Part shown: one piece after another, positions 1 to 11,202 of the stretch | Layout: every line of letters begins with the position of its first letter | Numbering within the stretch: position 1 is the stretch's first letter | Source: Noviluteimonas sp052115395 | Lineage (GTDB): Bacteria; Pseudomonadota; Gammaproteobacteria; Xanthomonadales; Xanthomonadaceae | Reading direction: 5' to 3' (one strand) | Length of the DNA: 64,000 nt | Assembly (NCBI GenBank): GCA_052115395.1 | Contig: JBFRGO010000001.1 | Notes under the pieces: model-generated | Told to the model about the DNA's origin: nothing | Databases searched by the model: none | What the model saw: only the letters and a program-made list of their open reading frames with translations | Translations under genes and position numbers: made by a program

Positions 1-512
1 ACCGCAAGCAGGCCAGCGCGGCTGGCTTCCGCGCCTTCGGCCGTGCCTTCGGCGCCGGGGCTGCCGACCTTCAGCACTTCGGCGCAGGCCACGCCTTCGG
101 GATACGGCAGGTCGGAGTTGGTGACCAGCGCGCGGCGCAGCGGGATCGAATACATCACGCCGAGGATGCCGCCGAGCGCGCAGATCAGGAACGAGGTCCA
201 GTACGGGAAGCCGGTCCACCACCCAACGATCACCAGGCCTGGCAGCACGAAGATGATCGAAGACAGCGTTCCGGCCGCGGACGCGACCGTCTGCACGATG
301 TTGTTTTCCTGGATCGTCGAATCCTTGAAGTTGCGCAGCAGCGCCATCGCGAGCACCGCCGCCGGAATGGACGTGGCGAAGGTCAGGCCGGCCTTCAGGC
401 CGAAAAACACGTTGGCGGCCGTGAAGGCCAGGGTGATGACCACGCCCAGGATCAGGGCGCGCAGGGTGAACTCGTTGCGCGGCGCAAGGCCGCCCTGAGC
501 GTTGCTGGACAC
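1..512 (-). CDS. OPT-family oligopeptide transporter, N-terminal part (cut by window edge)
   Basis: About 170 N-terminal residues of an inner-membrane OPT-family transporter are visible; the rest lies outside the window. The protein begins with a short polar stretch and then hydrophobic segments (ALILGVVITLAFTAANVFFG and the region around residues 55-90) with the glycine- and asparagine-containing first-helix pattern typical of OPT proteins, followed by the loop 'NSDLPYPEGVACAEVLK', which is a family hallmark. The start is a GTG at 512 with GGGAG about ten bases upstream. Members import oligopeptides or metal chelates by proton coupling. It is divergent from another peptide transporter. Substrate cannot be told from this fragment. 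Confidence 0.85.
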   Translation of the reverse strand, partial: MSSNAQGGLAPRNEFTLRALILGVVITLAFTAANVFFGLKAGLTFATSIPAAVLAMALLRNFKDSTIQENNIVQTVASAAGTLSSIIFVLPGLVIVGWWTGFPYWTSFLICALGGILGVMYSIPLRRALVTNSDLPYPEGVACAEVLKVGSPGAEGTAEGAEASRAGLLA

Positions 513-584
513 GGCGTGCGACTCCCCGTCTTGATCGGAAAAAATCGGGCCAACCCTACGCGGCGCCCCCGGCCAAGTCCAGCC

Positions 585-614
585 TATACTCGCCCCGTCC
601 GTGCCGGACAGGGG
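585..614 (+). promoter_or_regulatory. -10 box and RBS of the POT transporter gene
   Basis: TATACT at 585-590 is a good -10 box; no convincing -35 lies 17 bases upstream. AGGGGAA at 609-615 sits about ten bases before the ATG at 625 and decides that start over the in-frame GTG at 601. Confidence 0.4.
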
Positions 615-624
615 AATCCGCGCG

Positions 625-2358
625 ATGTCGACGTCCGTCACCGCCTATACCGACATTCCGCGCAGCGAAGACTTCCTCGGGCATCCGAAAGGTGTTTTCG
701 TCTGCTTCTTCACCGAGATGTGGGAGCGCTTTTCGTTCTACGGGATGAAGGCGTTGCTGCTGCTTTATCTCCTGAAGCACCACGGCTTCAACGACGACGC
801 GGGCTACGACCTCATCGGCGCCTATGGCGGCCTGGTCTATGCCGTGCCGGTGATCGGCGGCCTGCTCGCCGACCGTTGGCTCGGGATGCGCAAGGCGGTC
901 GTGCTCGGCGGCATCCTGTTGTGCCTCGGGCACCTGGGCATGGCGGTCGAAGGCGAGGCGGCGCATCGCGTCAACGGCGTGATGGTCCGCGATGCCGGCG
1001 CCCTGCAGGTGTTCTATGCCTCGCTCGCGCTGATCATCATGGGCGTGGGCTTCCTCAAGCCGAACATCTCCACGATCGTCGGCAAGCTGTACGCCGAAGA
1101 CGATCCGCGGCGCGATTCGGGCTTCACGCTCTTCTATGCGGGTATCAACGTCGGCGGTTTGTTCGCCGGTTTGATCTGCGCGTTCCTCGGCGAAACCTAC
1201 GGGTGGAAATACGGGTTCGGCGCGGCGGGCGTGGGCATGCTCGCGGGGCTGGCGATGTTCCTGTGGGGACAGAAGTACCTGCATGGCCATGCCGAGCCGC
1301 GCGATCCGGCGGCGCTGCGCACGCGCGTGGCGGGCCTGTCGCGCGAATGGTGGATCTACCTGGGTTCGTTCGCCGGCGTGGCGGTGGTGTGGCAGTTGAT
1401 CCAGACCACCGGCGCGGTGCATTGGTCGATGCACGTGGTGGCCGCGTTGTTCTTCGCGTGGTTCGTCTGGTACGTCATCGCGCGCTGCACGCGCGAACAA
1501 CGCGAGCAGATGATCGCGCTGCTGATCATCATCCTCGGCGTGCTGGTGTTCTTCACCCTGTACGAGCAGACCTACGGCTCGTGGCTGACCTTCACCGACC
1601 GCCTGATGACCAAGGACATGTTCCCGTCCTTGGTGAGCGATGCGAGCGGCACGTTGCCGTGGTCGATCTGGTTGATGGCGGGCTCGCCGGTCCTGATCGT
1701 GATGGCGCTGCGTGCGAGCGATGCGGGGAAGCGCGGATTCGCGCGCACGCTCGTCGCCATCTGGGTGCTCGCGATGGCGGTCGCGTGCTTCCGCGATGTG
1801 GTGCTAGTGCCGCAGACGGCTGGCTCGTTGACCTTCCTGGGATCGTTCTTCGTCGTGCTGCTCTCGCCCTTCTTCGCGTGGCTTTGGCCGTGGCTGGAGA
1901 AGCGCCGCGCGAATCCGAGCAAACCGCTCAAAAGCGCGATCGGGTTGTTGTTCGCCGCGCTGTCGTTCCTGCCGCTACTCGCGGCGGCGCACACCGTCGG
2001 CCCCGGCGCGATGGCGAGCGTGTGGTGGCTGGTGCTCGCCTACTTCCTGCTCGAATTCGGCGAGATGTGCCTGTCGCCGATCGGCCTGTCGGCGGTGACG
2101 CAGTTGTCGGTCGCGCAGGTCGTCGGGTTGATGATGGGCGGCTTCTGGCTCGCGACGGCGTATTCGGAAGTGCTGGCGGCCTCGTTCGGCAAACTCGCTT
2201 CGATCGAAATCCCGGAGGGCGGTGCGATCGACGTGGTCGATGCCGCGGGGAAATACGCGCACCTGTTCCACCTGATGCTGTGGATCGGCATCGGCTCGGC
2301 GGTGGTGTTCCTGGTGATCACGCCGCTGTTGAAGCGGTGGATGCACGGGGTCAAGTGA
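625..2358 (+). CDS. POT/PTR2-family proton-dependent oligopeptide transporter
   Basis: This 577-residue membrane protein belongs to the POT (PTR2) branch of the major facilitator superfamily, which imports di- and tripeptides with protons. The ExxER proton-coupling motif is present near the start (E31, E34, R35, in TEMWERFSFYGM), followed by the PTR2 signatures GFLKPNISTIVGKLY and FYAGINVGG. Around a dozen hydrophobic segments span the length, which is longer than the ~460-500 residues of DtpA types and fits the two-extra-helix bacterial subgroup. The last eight bases overlap the convergent rmlD gene. Substrate range is inferred from the family. Confidence 0.92.
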   Translation: MSTSVTAYTDIPRSEDFLGHPKGVFVCFFTEMWERFSFYGMKALLLLYLLKHHGFNDDAGYDLIGAYGGLVYAVPVIGGLLADRWLGMRKAVVLGGILLCLGHLGMAVEGEAAHRVNGVMVRDAGALQVFYASLALIIMGVGFLKPNISTIVGKLYAEDDPRRDSGFTLFYAGINVGGLFAGLICAFLGETYGWKYGFGAAGVGMLAGLAMFLWGQKYLHGHAEPRDPAALRTRVAGLSREWWIYLGSFAGVAVVWQLIQTTGAVHWSMHVVAALFFAWFVWYVIARCTREQREQMIALLIIILGVLVFFTLYEQTYGSWLTFTDRLMTKDMFPSLVSDASGTLPWSIWLMAGSPVLIVMALRASDAGKRGFARTLVAIWVLAMAVACFRDVVLVPQTAGSLTFLGSFFVVLLSPFFAWLWPWLEKRRANPSKPLKSAIGLLFAALSFLPLLAAAHTVGPGAMASVWWLVLAYFLLEFGEMCLSPIGLSAVTQLSVAQVVGLMMGGFWLATAYSEVLAASFGKLASIEIPEGGAIDVVDAAGKYAHLFHLMLWIGIGSAVVFLVITPLLKRWMHGVK

Positions 2359-3253
2359 CGGGCGGCATCCGGTCGAGCGTGGCGTCCAGCGCCGACCGCC
2401 AATCCGGCAGCGCGATGCCGAAATCGCGTTGCACCGCGGCGGTGTCGAGCACCGAATACGCGGGGCGCGCGGCAGGCGTCGGGTAATCGGAGGTCGGAAT
2501 CGGCACCACGCGCGGCGCCTTAGCGAGCAGGCCGCGTGCGACCGCGCCTTCGAAGATCGCCGTTGCGAAGCCGTGCCAACTCGTCTTGCCGGTCGTGGCC
2601 AGGTGCCACAGGCCGTTGCGGCGATTCGGTTCGCGCAGCACATGCGCGGTGACGTCGGCGAGCAGCCATGCGGGAGTCGGCGTACCGACCTGGTCGTCGA
2701 CGACGCGCAGTTCTTCGCGCTCGGCGCCCACGCGCAACATCGTGCGCAGGAAATTGTGGCCGTGCACGTCGTACACCCACGCGGTGCGGAAAATCGCGTG
2801 GCGCGCGCCGCTGCCGATGATCGCGACTTCGCCGGCGCGCTTCGAATTCCCGTACACGCCGAGCGGCGCGGTCGGATCGTCTTCGCGGTACGGGCGCGTG
2901 CCCTGCCCGTCGAACACGTAGTCGGTCGAGTAATGCACGAAATACGCATCGCGCGCGGCGCAGGCGGCGGCGATGCGCGCCGGTGCTTCGGCGTTGATGC
3001 GGTGCGCGAGCTCGGGTTCGGACTCGGCGCGATCCACCGCCGTATGCGCGGTGGCATTGACGACGATGTCGGGCACGACGCGCGCGACCAGTGCGTCGAT
3101 CGCGTCCAGGTCGGTCAGATCCAAGGCTTCGCACACCGTGCCGTCGGACAGCGTGCCGCTGCGGCAGGTCACGACGACATCGCCCAGCGGCGCGAGCGTG
3201 CCGCGCAGGCGCCGGCCGAGCTGGCCGTCGCCGCCGAGGAGCAGGACGTTCAT
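2351..3253 (-). CDS. rfbD: dTDP-4-dehydrorhamnose reductase (RmlD)
   Basis: This 300-residue enzyme performs the last step of dTDP-L-rhamnose synthesis, NADPH-dependent reduction of dTDP-4-keto-L-rhamnose. It is an extended SDR: Rossmann glycine motif GGDGQLG at residues 7-13, STDYVFDG near 109-116 and the catalytic Y134-xxx-K138 pair in VYGNSKRAGE. The ATG overlaps the stop of rmlC by four bases (ATGA), and the gene is last in the rmlBACD operon. Its 3' end runs eight bases into the convergent peptide transporter gene, so there is no room for a separate terminator between them. Confidence 0.95.
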   Translation of the reverse strand: MNVLLLGGDGQLGRRLRGTLAPLGDVVVTCRSGTLSDGTVCEALDLTDLDAIDALVARVVPDIVVNATAHTAVDRAESEPELAHRINAEAPARIAAACAARDAYFVHYSTDYVFDGQGTRPYREDDPTAPLGVYGNSKRAGEVAIIGSGARHAIFRTAWVYDVHGHNFLRTMLRVGAEREELRVVDDQVGTPTPAWLLADVTAHVLREPNRRNGLWHLATTGKTSWHGFATAIFEGAVARGLLAKAPRVVPIPTSDYPTPAARPAYSVLDTAAVQRDFGIALPDWRSALDATLDRMPPVT

Positions 3254-3810
3254 GGCGTGCTGTAGACCGGAAGGCGCTCTTGCGCGACGTCGGCGAGGAA
3301 AGGCGCGTTCGCGTCCTTGTCCGACAGCGACGGATGCCCGATCGGCCAGTCGATTGCCAGCTGTGCGTCGTTCCAGCGAATGCTGGCATCGGCCGCCTTG
3401 TCGTACGGCGCCGTGCACAGATAGCTGAAGAGCGCGCGCTCGGACAACACGGCGAACCCGTGCGCGAAGCCTTCGGGCACCCAGAAGTGGCGCTTGTTGT
3501 CGGCACTGAGGATCACGCCGGCGTGCTGGCCGAAGGTCGGCGAACCGCGACGGATGTCGACGGCGACGTCGTACACCTCGCCTTCCAAAACGCTCACCAG
3601 CTTGCCCTGCGGGTTGGGCCACTGGTAGTGCAGGCCGCGCAGGACGCCGCGGCTGGAGGAAGACACGTTGCTCTGCATGAAGTTGGTCGGCAAACCGAGT
3701 GCGCCGAAACGCTCGGCATTCCAGGCTTCGTAGAAGAAACCGCGTGCATCGCCCCAGACGGCGGGTTCGATCACGACGCAACCAGGCAATTGCGTTTCGA
3801 CGACTTTCAT
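3250..3810 (-). CDS. rfbC: dTDP-4-dehydrorhamnose 3,5-epimerase (RmlC)
   Basis: A 186-residue cupin enzyme that epimerises C3 and C5 of dTDP-4-keto-6-deoxyglucose. The diagnostic RGVLRGLHYQ block places the catalytic His at residue 61, followed by PQGKLV and the cupin core FWVPEGFAHGF. Length matches the family (about 180-190). It overlaps rmlD and rmlA by four bases at each end, implying translational coupling and a fixed product ratio in the pathway. L-rhamnose made here would go to O-antigen or exopolysaccharide. Confidence 0.96.
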   Translation of the reverse strand: MKVVETQLPGCVVIEPAVWGDARGFFYEAWNAERFGALGLPTNFMQSNVSSSSRGVLRGLHYQWPNPQGKLVSVLEGEVYDVAVDIRRGSPTFGQHAGVILSADNKRHFWVPEGFAHGFAVLSERALFSYLCTAPYDKAADASIRWNDAQLAIDWPIGHPSLSDKDANAPFLADVAQERLPVYSTP

Positions 3811-4712
3811 TCGACGCGTCCGTGTTCCAGCAGGCTGAGCAGGTATTGGCCGTAACCGTTCTTCGCGAGCGGCCTGGCCAGCGCTTCGAGCTGCGCCCGG
3901 TCGATCCACTTGTTGAAGTAGGCGATTTCTTCGGGGCAGCACACGCGCAGGCCCTGGCGTTTTTCGATCGTCTCGATGTACGTCGAGGCCTCGACCAGCG
4001 ATTCGTGCGTGCCCGTGTCGAGCCAGGCGTAACCGCGCCCGAGTTTTTCCAGGTGCAGGCGGCCTTGCTCGAGGTACACGCGGTTGAGGTCGGTGATTTC
4101 GAGTTCGCCGCGCGCCGAGGGCTTGAGCTTGGCGGCGTATTCGCTCGCGTTGCCGTCGTAGAAGTACAGGCCGGTGACGGCGTAGTTGGAACGCGGCTTG
4201 GCGGGCTTCTCTTCCAGGCCGACCACGCGGCCGTCGGTGTCGAATTCGGCCACGCCGTAACGCTCCGGATCGCGCACCCAGTAGCCGAAGACGGTCGCGG
4301 CATGCTCGGTGCGGTCGTCGGCGCGCTGCAACAACTCGGTCAGGCCGTGGCCGTAGAAGATGTTGTCGCCCAGGACCAGGCAGCTGGGCTTGCCGTCGAC
4401 GAATTTCTCGCCGATCAGGTACGCCTGCGCCAGGCCGTCGGGGCTGGGCTGCACGGCGTATTCGATGTTCATGCCCCACTGCGCGCCATCGCCGATGAGG
4501 TTCTGGAACAGCGCCTGCTCGTGCGGCGTGTTGATGATCAGCACGTCGCGGATCCCGGCGAGCATCAGCACGCTCAGCGGGTAATAGATCATCGGCTTGT
4601 CGTAGACGGGCAGCAGCTGCTTGCTGATCGCCTTGGTGATCGGATACAGGCGCGTGCCCGAACCACCGGCGAGGATGATGCCCTTGCGTGCCGTCGTGCG
4701 CGCCGGCGTCAT
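3807..4712 (-). CDS. rfbA: glucose-1-phosphate thymidylyltransferase (RmlA)
   Basis: A 301-residue nucleotidyltransferase making dTDP-glucose from dTTP and glucose-1-phosphate, the committed step of dTDP-rhamnose synthesis. The signature LAGGSGTRLYP and the following KQLLPVYDKPMIYYPLS are intact; LVLGDNIFYG carries the metal-binding Asp. The ATG at 4712 overlaps the rmlB stop by four bases; a longer reading of the frame would run into rmlB and adds no conserved sequence. RmlA is usually feedback-inhibited by dTDP-rhamnose. Confidence 0.96.
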   Translation of the reverse strand: MTPARTTARKGIILAGGSGTRLYPITKAISKQLLPVYDKPMIYYPLSVLMLAGIRDVLIINTPHEQALFQNLIGDGAQWGMNIEYAVQPSPDGLAQAYLIGEKFVDGKPSCLVLGDNIFYGHGLTELLQRADDRTEHAATVFGYWVRDPERYGVAEFDTDGRVVGLEEKPAKPRSNYAVTGLYFYDGNASEYAAKLKPSARGELEITDLNRVYLEQGRLHLEKLGRGYAWLDTGTHESLVEASTYIETIEKRQGLRVCCPEEIAYFNKWIDRAQLEALARPLAKNGYGQYLLSLLEHGRVE

Positions 4713-5764
4713 GCGGCCGTCCCGATGCGTTCGAGGCGATAGCTGCCGTCGGTCACGCGACCCACCCAATCCTGGTTGGCCAGATACCAGTCAACGGTAT
4801 CGGCGATGCCCTGTTCGAAGGTGTGTTCGGGCTTCCAGCCCAGTTCGCCCTTGAGCTTGTCGGCGTCGATCGCGTAACGGCGATCGTGGCCGGGACGATC
4901 GGTGACGAAGGTGATCTGCGATTCGCGCTTCTTGCCGTCGTCGCGCGGGCGGCGCTCGTCGAGCAGTGCGCAGATGGTCCGCACGACATCGATGTTCTGG
5001 CGCTCGGCGTCGCCGCCGACGTTGTATGTTTCGCCGACGCGGCCACCCGCGAGCACGGTGCGGATCGCGGCGCAGTGGTCGCCGACGTACAACCAGTCGC
5101 GCACGTTCTTGCCGTCGCCGTAGACCGGCAGGGGCTCGCCGGCCAGCGCGCGCGCGATGATCAGCGGGATGAGCTTTTCCGGGAACTGGTACGGGCCGTA
5201 GTTGTTCGAGCAGTTGGTCGTCAGGACCGGCAGGCCGTAGGTGTGGTGGAAGGCGCGCACCAGGTGGTCGGAGGCGGCCTTCGACGCGGAGTACGGCGAG
5301 TTGGGCGCGTACGGCGTGGTTTCGGTGAACTTGCCGGTCTCGCCCAGCGAGCCGTAGACCTCGTCGGTGGAGACATGCAGGAAACGGAAGGCGTCCTTCG
5401 CCGCGCCCTGCAGGGATTTCCAGTAATCGCGCGTGGATTCGAGCAATGCGAGCGTGCCGACGACATTGGTCTGCACGAAGGCCGCGGGGCCATCGATCGA
5501 GCGATCGACATGGCTTTCGGCCGCGAAGTTGATCACGGCATCGGGGGTGTACTCGCGCAGCAGGCGATCCACGAGTGCGCGATCGCCGATGTCGCCTTCC
5601 ACGAACACATGGTTCGCGTCGCCGGCCAGGGGCGCGAGCGTGTCGACGTTGCCCGCGTAGGTCAACGCATCGAGGTTCACCACGCGCACGCCGCGGCGCA
5701 CCGCGTCGAGTACGAAATTGCCGCCGATGAATCCGGCGCCGCCGGTCACCAACCAGGTCGTCAC
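4709..5764 (-). CDS. rfbB: dTDP-glucose 4,6-dehydratase (RmlB)
   Basis: First gene of the rmlBACD operon; a 351-residue extended SDR that converts dTDP-glucose to dTDP-4-keto-6-deoxyglucose with bound NAD+. GGAGFIG (8-14) is the Rossmann motif, AESHVDRSI and STDEVYG flank the active site, and the catalytic tyrosine/lysine lie in PYSASKAASDH. The start is GTG at 5764: GGAGG lies five bases upstream and the protein then begins directly with the Rossmann strand VTTWLVTGGAGFIG. An upstream in-frame ATG would add 45 residues without family similarity. Confidence 0.95.
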   Translation of the reverse strand: MTTWLVTGGAGFIGGNFVLDAVRRGVRVVNLDALTYAGNVDTLAPLAGDANHVFVEGDIGDRALVDRLLREYTPDAVINFAAESHVDRSIDGPAAFVQTNVVGTLALLESTRDYWKSLQGAAKDAFRFLHVSTDEVYGSLGETGKFTETTPYAPNSPYSASKAASDHLVRAFHHTYGLPVLTTNCSNNYGPYQFPEKLIPLIIARALAGEPLPVYGDGKNVRDWLYVGDHCAAIRTVLAGGRVGETYNVGGDAERQNIDVVRTICALLDERRPRDDGKKRESQITFVTDRPGHDRRYAIDADKLKGELGWKPEHTFEQGIADTVDWYLANQDWVGRVTDGSYRLERIGTAA

Positions 5765-5898
5765 ATCAGCCTCCAGTGCCTTGCGAGTCGCCGCCCCAGA
5801 CCGGCGATGGGGACATTCCCCGGTAAAACGGCCCCTCTCCCGGGCCGCGTGTCCTGCATCGTTGCCGCCCGCGACGCAAGGCCGCGGGCGACGCGCCA

Positions 5899-6423
5899 TC
5901 AGAACGGGATGTCGTCGTCCGCGAAGTCGTCGCCGAAGTCGCGCGCGGGCGGCGCGGAATCGCGGCGCGGCGCGCCTTCCTGGCCCTGGCCCTGGCGCTG
6001 CGGGGGCGCGGAACGCTGCGGACGGTCGCCGCCGCGCTCGGCGCGGGCACCACCACCGCCACCGCCACCGCCACCACCGCCGCCTTCACCACGGCCGCCG
6101 AGCATCTGCATCTCGTCGGCAACGATGTCGGTGAAATACTTCTCGACGCCGTCCTGGCCGGTGAACTTGTCGTAGCGGATCGAGCCTTCGACGTAGACCG
6201 ACGAGCCCTTGCGCAGGTATTCGCCGGCGATTTCGCCGAGCTTCCCGAAGAACTTCACCCGGTGCCACTCGGTGCGTTCCTGGGTGTTGCCTTCCTTGTC
6301 CTTGCGCACGCTGGTGGTGGCGAGGCTGATCGAGGTGACGGCCATGCCGCCCTGCGTGTACTTGGTTTCCGGGTCGTTGCCGAGATTGCCGACCAGGATC
6401 ACCTTGTTGATGCCACGTGCCAT
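5899..6423 (-). CDS. ssb: single-stranded DNA-binding protein
   Basis: A 174-residue SSB that coats ssDNA in replication, repair and recombination. Residues 1-110 form the OB fold (MARGINKVILVGNLG, TEWHRVKFFGKLGEIAGEYL), followed by a flexible linker and the acidic tip DDDIPF that recruits partner proteins. The linker starts with an uninterrupted run of about twelve glycines, then a Gln/Arg/Pro-rich stretch. The start at 6423 is the universal MARGINKV; the frame is open further upstream only because of GC content. The gene is about 134 bases upstream of rmlB on the same strand. Confidence 0.97.
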   Translation of the reverse strand: MARGINKVILVGNLGNDPETKYTQGGMAVTSISLATTSVRKDKEGNTQERTEWHRVKFFGKLGEIAGEYLRKGSSVYVEGSIRYDKFTGQDGVEKYFTDIVADEMQMLGGRGEGGGGGGGGGGGGARAERGGDRPQRSAPPQRQGQGQEGAPRRDSAPPARDFGDDFADDDIPF

Positions 6424-6869
6424 GGAGTGCGTGTCCTCGAATGCGGGATGGGTACGGCCGGTCGCGGGGGGCCGGCGGGCCAGTGCGCACATGGTACCAG
6501 CGGCCGGGGACGCCGCCTGCCGACCTGTCGGCGGAATCACACCCGCGGCCCGTCCGGCGCCCGGGGGCGGACATCGCGGACCCGCGGCCATCCCGGGGCA
6601 GCCCGTCACTTGCGCATCGATGAATCAGCGCGGATGCGGACTGGAAACGTCTTAACTCTGCGAATGTTTGTACTCCGTGCGTTTCGCGGGATTGGCGCTT
6701 GCCTTCTAATCCGCGCCTTCGCGATGTCGTCCCTGTGCGACACGCGTGCCCCTTGGTGCAGATCTGCACCACCTGCCGTCGTCCACGGCGATCGCGTGCC
6801 TAGAATCGGGTCGCATGCGATCGCGGGGGCGCGCTCGCTCGCCACCTTCGTCCAACCAGGGCCAGATCC
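6424..6869. other. 446-base divergent intergenic region, ssb / response regulator
   Basis: No gene is seen here. It must hold the ssb promoter (minus strand) and the promoter of the response regulator (plus strand). A TAGAAT box at 6801-6806 is a plausible -10 for the plus-strand gene, without a clear -35. A perfect 16-base palindrome lies upstream of it (separate entry). Confidence 0.5.
6755..6770. promoter_or_regulatory. perfect 16-base palindrome GGTGCAGATCTGCACC
   Basis: Two 8-base arms (GGTGCAGA / TCTGCACC) meet without spacer, 31 bases before a TAGAAT box and 100 bases before the response-regulator start. Size and position suit a dimeric regulator site, possibly for the downstream LuxR-type protein itself; the binding protein is inferred, not shown. 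Confidence 0.45.
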
Positions 6870-7490
6870 ATGTATCGAGTCATCATCGTCGACGACCACC
6901 CCATGGTGTCGGCCGCACTGAAAGACCTGCTGGAAATCAACGAGACCTTCGAAGTCGTCGCCGTGCACGACAACGGCGGCGCGGCCCTCTCGGCGGTGCG
7001 CACGCTGCAACCGGACCTGCTGATCATCGACCTGGGCGTTCCCGTGCTCGGCGGCGTGGAGGTGATCTCGCGCCTGCGTGCAGGCGGATCGGGCGTGGGC
7101 ATCCTCGTCGTCTCCGGCGGCGAGGCGCACGAAAGCGGCCTGCGCGCATTGCGTGCCGGCGCCAACGGGTTCGTGCACAAGACCGATGCGATGAGCGAAA
7201 TCGCGATGGCCGCGCTCGTGGTGGCGCGCGGCAAGTCCTACTTCAACCAGGAACTGCTGATGTTGGCCGGCGACGGACAGACCGACGGACGTCCGGTCAC
7301 GCGCCTGACCGAACGCGAGTTCGAAGTGTTCCGCTGCCTGGTCGCCGGCCAGTCCAACCGCGACATCGGGGAACACATGCGCCTGAGCAACAAGACGGTC
7401 AGCGCCTACAAGATGAAGATCATGCGCAAGCTCGGCGCGCGCAACATCCGCGACCTCATCGAACTCGCGCGCGAAACCGATTCGGCGTAG
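6870..7490 (+). CDS. orphan NarL/FixJ-type response regulator
   Basis: A 206-residue two-domain regulator. Residues 1-125 are a receiver domain with the acidic pair D8-D9, phospho-acceptor D54 (LLIIDLG) and the conserved Lys in VHKTD; residues about 140-200 are a LuxR-type helix-turn-helix (LTEREFEVFRCLVAGQSNRDIGEHM, LSNKTVSAYKMKIMRKLG). The usual proline loop after D54 reads GVPVLGG. No sensor kinase gene is adjacent, so the phosphodonor is unknown. It may regulate itself through the upstream palindrome. Downstream, on the other strand, is a PilZ protein, giving a weak hint of a motility or c-di-GMP connection. Confidence 0.9.
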   Translation: MYRVIIVDDHPMVSAALKDLLEINETFEVVAVHDNGGAALSAVRTLQPDLLIIDLGVPVLGGVEVISRLRAGGSGVGILVVSGGEAHESGLRALRAGANGFVHKTDAMSEIAMAALVVARGKSYFNQELLMLAGDGQTDGRPVTRLTEREFEVFRCLVAGQSNRDIGEHMRLSNKTVSAYKMKIMRKLGARNIRDLIELARETDSA

Positions 7491-7496
7491 CCGCGG

Positions 7497-7823
7497 TCAC
7501 ACCGCGCCGGCGGCTTCCATCAGGCGTCCGATCTCGGCGTCCTGTTCGGCGTCGAAGCGCAGGCCCATGTGGTCGATCGCCACCCAGGCGACGTGCGTCT
7601 GCAAGGTGATCGAGTCGCTGTCGGGCACGTCGAAGAACATGCGCAGTTGCGTGCCGTCGGACGGCGTCCAGCCCGGCACGAGGTCCACGCGCGCGCCGCC
7701 TTCGGACAGGTCGAGGATGTAACCCTCGTGCGAATGCCCGTTCGGCGCGACGAGCACCGCGCACAAGACGTTGAACCGGGCGTGCTTGCGCTTGTCTGCA
7801 GCGACGGCAACGGAGGTTTCCAT
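7497..7823 (-). CDS. PilZ-domain protein
   Basis: A 108-residue single-domain PilZ protein, expected to bind cyclic di-GMP. The two ligand motifs are present: RKHAR (residues 12-16, the RxxxR motif) and DLSEGG (38-43, the D/NxSxxG motif). There is no signal peptide or membrane segment, so it is cytoplasmic and probably acts by protein contact. It converges with the response regulator gene, whose stop lies seven bases away. The partner process (type IV pili, flagella, exopolysaccharide) cannot be told from the sequence. Confidence 0.85.
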   Translation of the reverse strand: METSVAVAADKRKHARFNVLCAVLVAPNGHSHEGYILDLSEGGARVDLVPGWTPSDGTQLRMFFDVPDSDSITLQTHVAWVAIDHMGLRFDAEQDAEIGRLMEAAGAV

Positions 7824-7975
7824 GCGCCGATGCTAGCCCCGTCCGGCGCGCCGGGTGACGAGCGCGCACGACGAGGCGTCGGCAGGCGCGCCCCCCGGAC
7901 CGGCGGCGCGCTGCAGGGGAAGGACGGTCGCCGGGAAGGCCGGCATTGCGCAGTGCACAACGCCGGCCGTTGCCC

Positions 7976-10834
<2,859 letters not shown>

Positions 10835-10861
10835 GGGCGCGCCTTGGTGAAATAGGGCGCC

Positions 10862-11081
10862 CCATCTGTCTATTCGCCTGAGAGCGTTACTCCTTCGGCG
10901 GGCCGGGACGGGTCGCATGCAGGGGTCGCGCGGCCGGAAGGGGGAGGAACTCCGGGACGCGCGGTGCGAGACCGCCGGTCACTTTTCAGATTGTGTCTGC
11001 CGCGAGGTCCTTTTGCCTGAGAGTTTCCGGGGCGGTTGCTCCTTCGGCGCCGGCGTCGAACCGGTCTCTCCCACGCGGCAG
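10862..11081 (-). promoter_or_regulatory. glycine riboswitch (tandem type) in the gcvP leader
   Basis: Read on the minus strand, aptamer I spans 11081-10997: the closing stem is CTGCCGCG / CGCGGCAG, and inside it are GGGAGAGACC, GCCGAAGGAGCAACC and CTCTCAGGCAAAAGGACC, the hallmark glycine-aptamer segments. After a short linker (TCTGAAAAG) comes a second copy whose 3' half is clear (GCCGAAGGAGTAACG, CTCTCAGGCGAATAGACAGA, ending near 10862), while its 5' half lacks an obvious GGAGAG. The element ends 27 bases before the gcvP ATG, suggesting control at or near translation start. It overlaps no gene. Confidence 0.9.
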
Positions 11082-11162
11082 GTGGTGCTGGTTGTACCCG
11101 CGAATGGTCTCATGCCCCCACCCCGTGCGGCAAACGCGGGACGGTGAATGTGCGGGGCTGCC

Positions 11163-11168
11163 TATAAT
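11163..11168 (+). promoter_or_regulatory. consensus -10 box TATAAT of the polyprenyl synthase gene
   Basis: TATAAT at 11163-11168 would place transcription start near 11175, downstream of the riboswitch DNA. The matching -35 region is weak. The resulting leader is only 12-28 bases, which argues for a start at TTG 11188 or GTG 11203 and against the longer open frame. Confidence 0.5.
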
Positions 11169-11202
11169 TGCCGCCCGCCCTGCCGCCTTGCCCGCCTCCG
11201 AC

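Noticed and set aside
516..2486. 656-codon plus-strand frame and 314-codon minus-strand frame across the POT transporter
   Set aside because: Arg/Ala-rich shadow frames of the real transporter; no family similarity.
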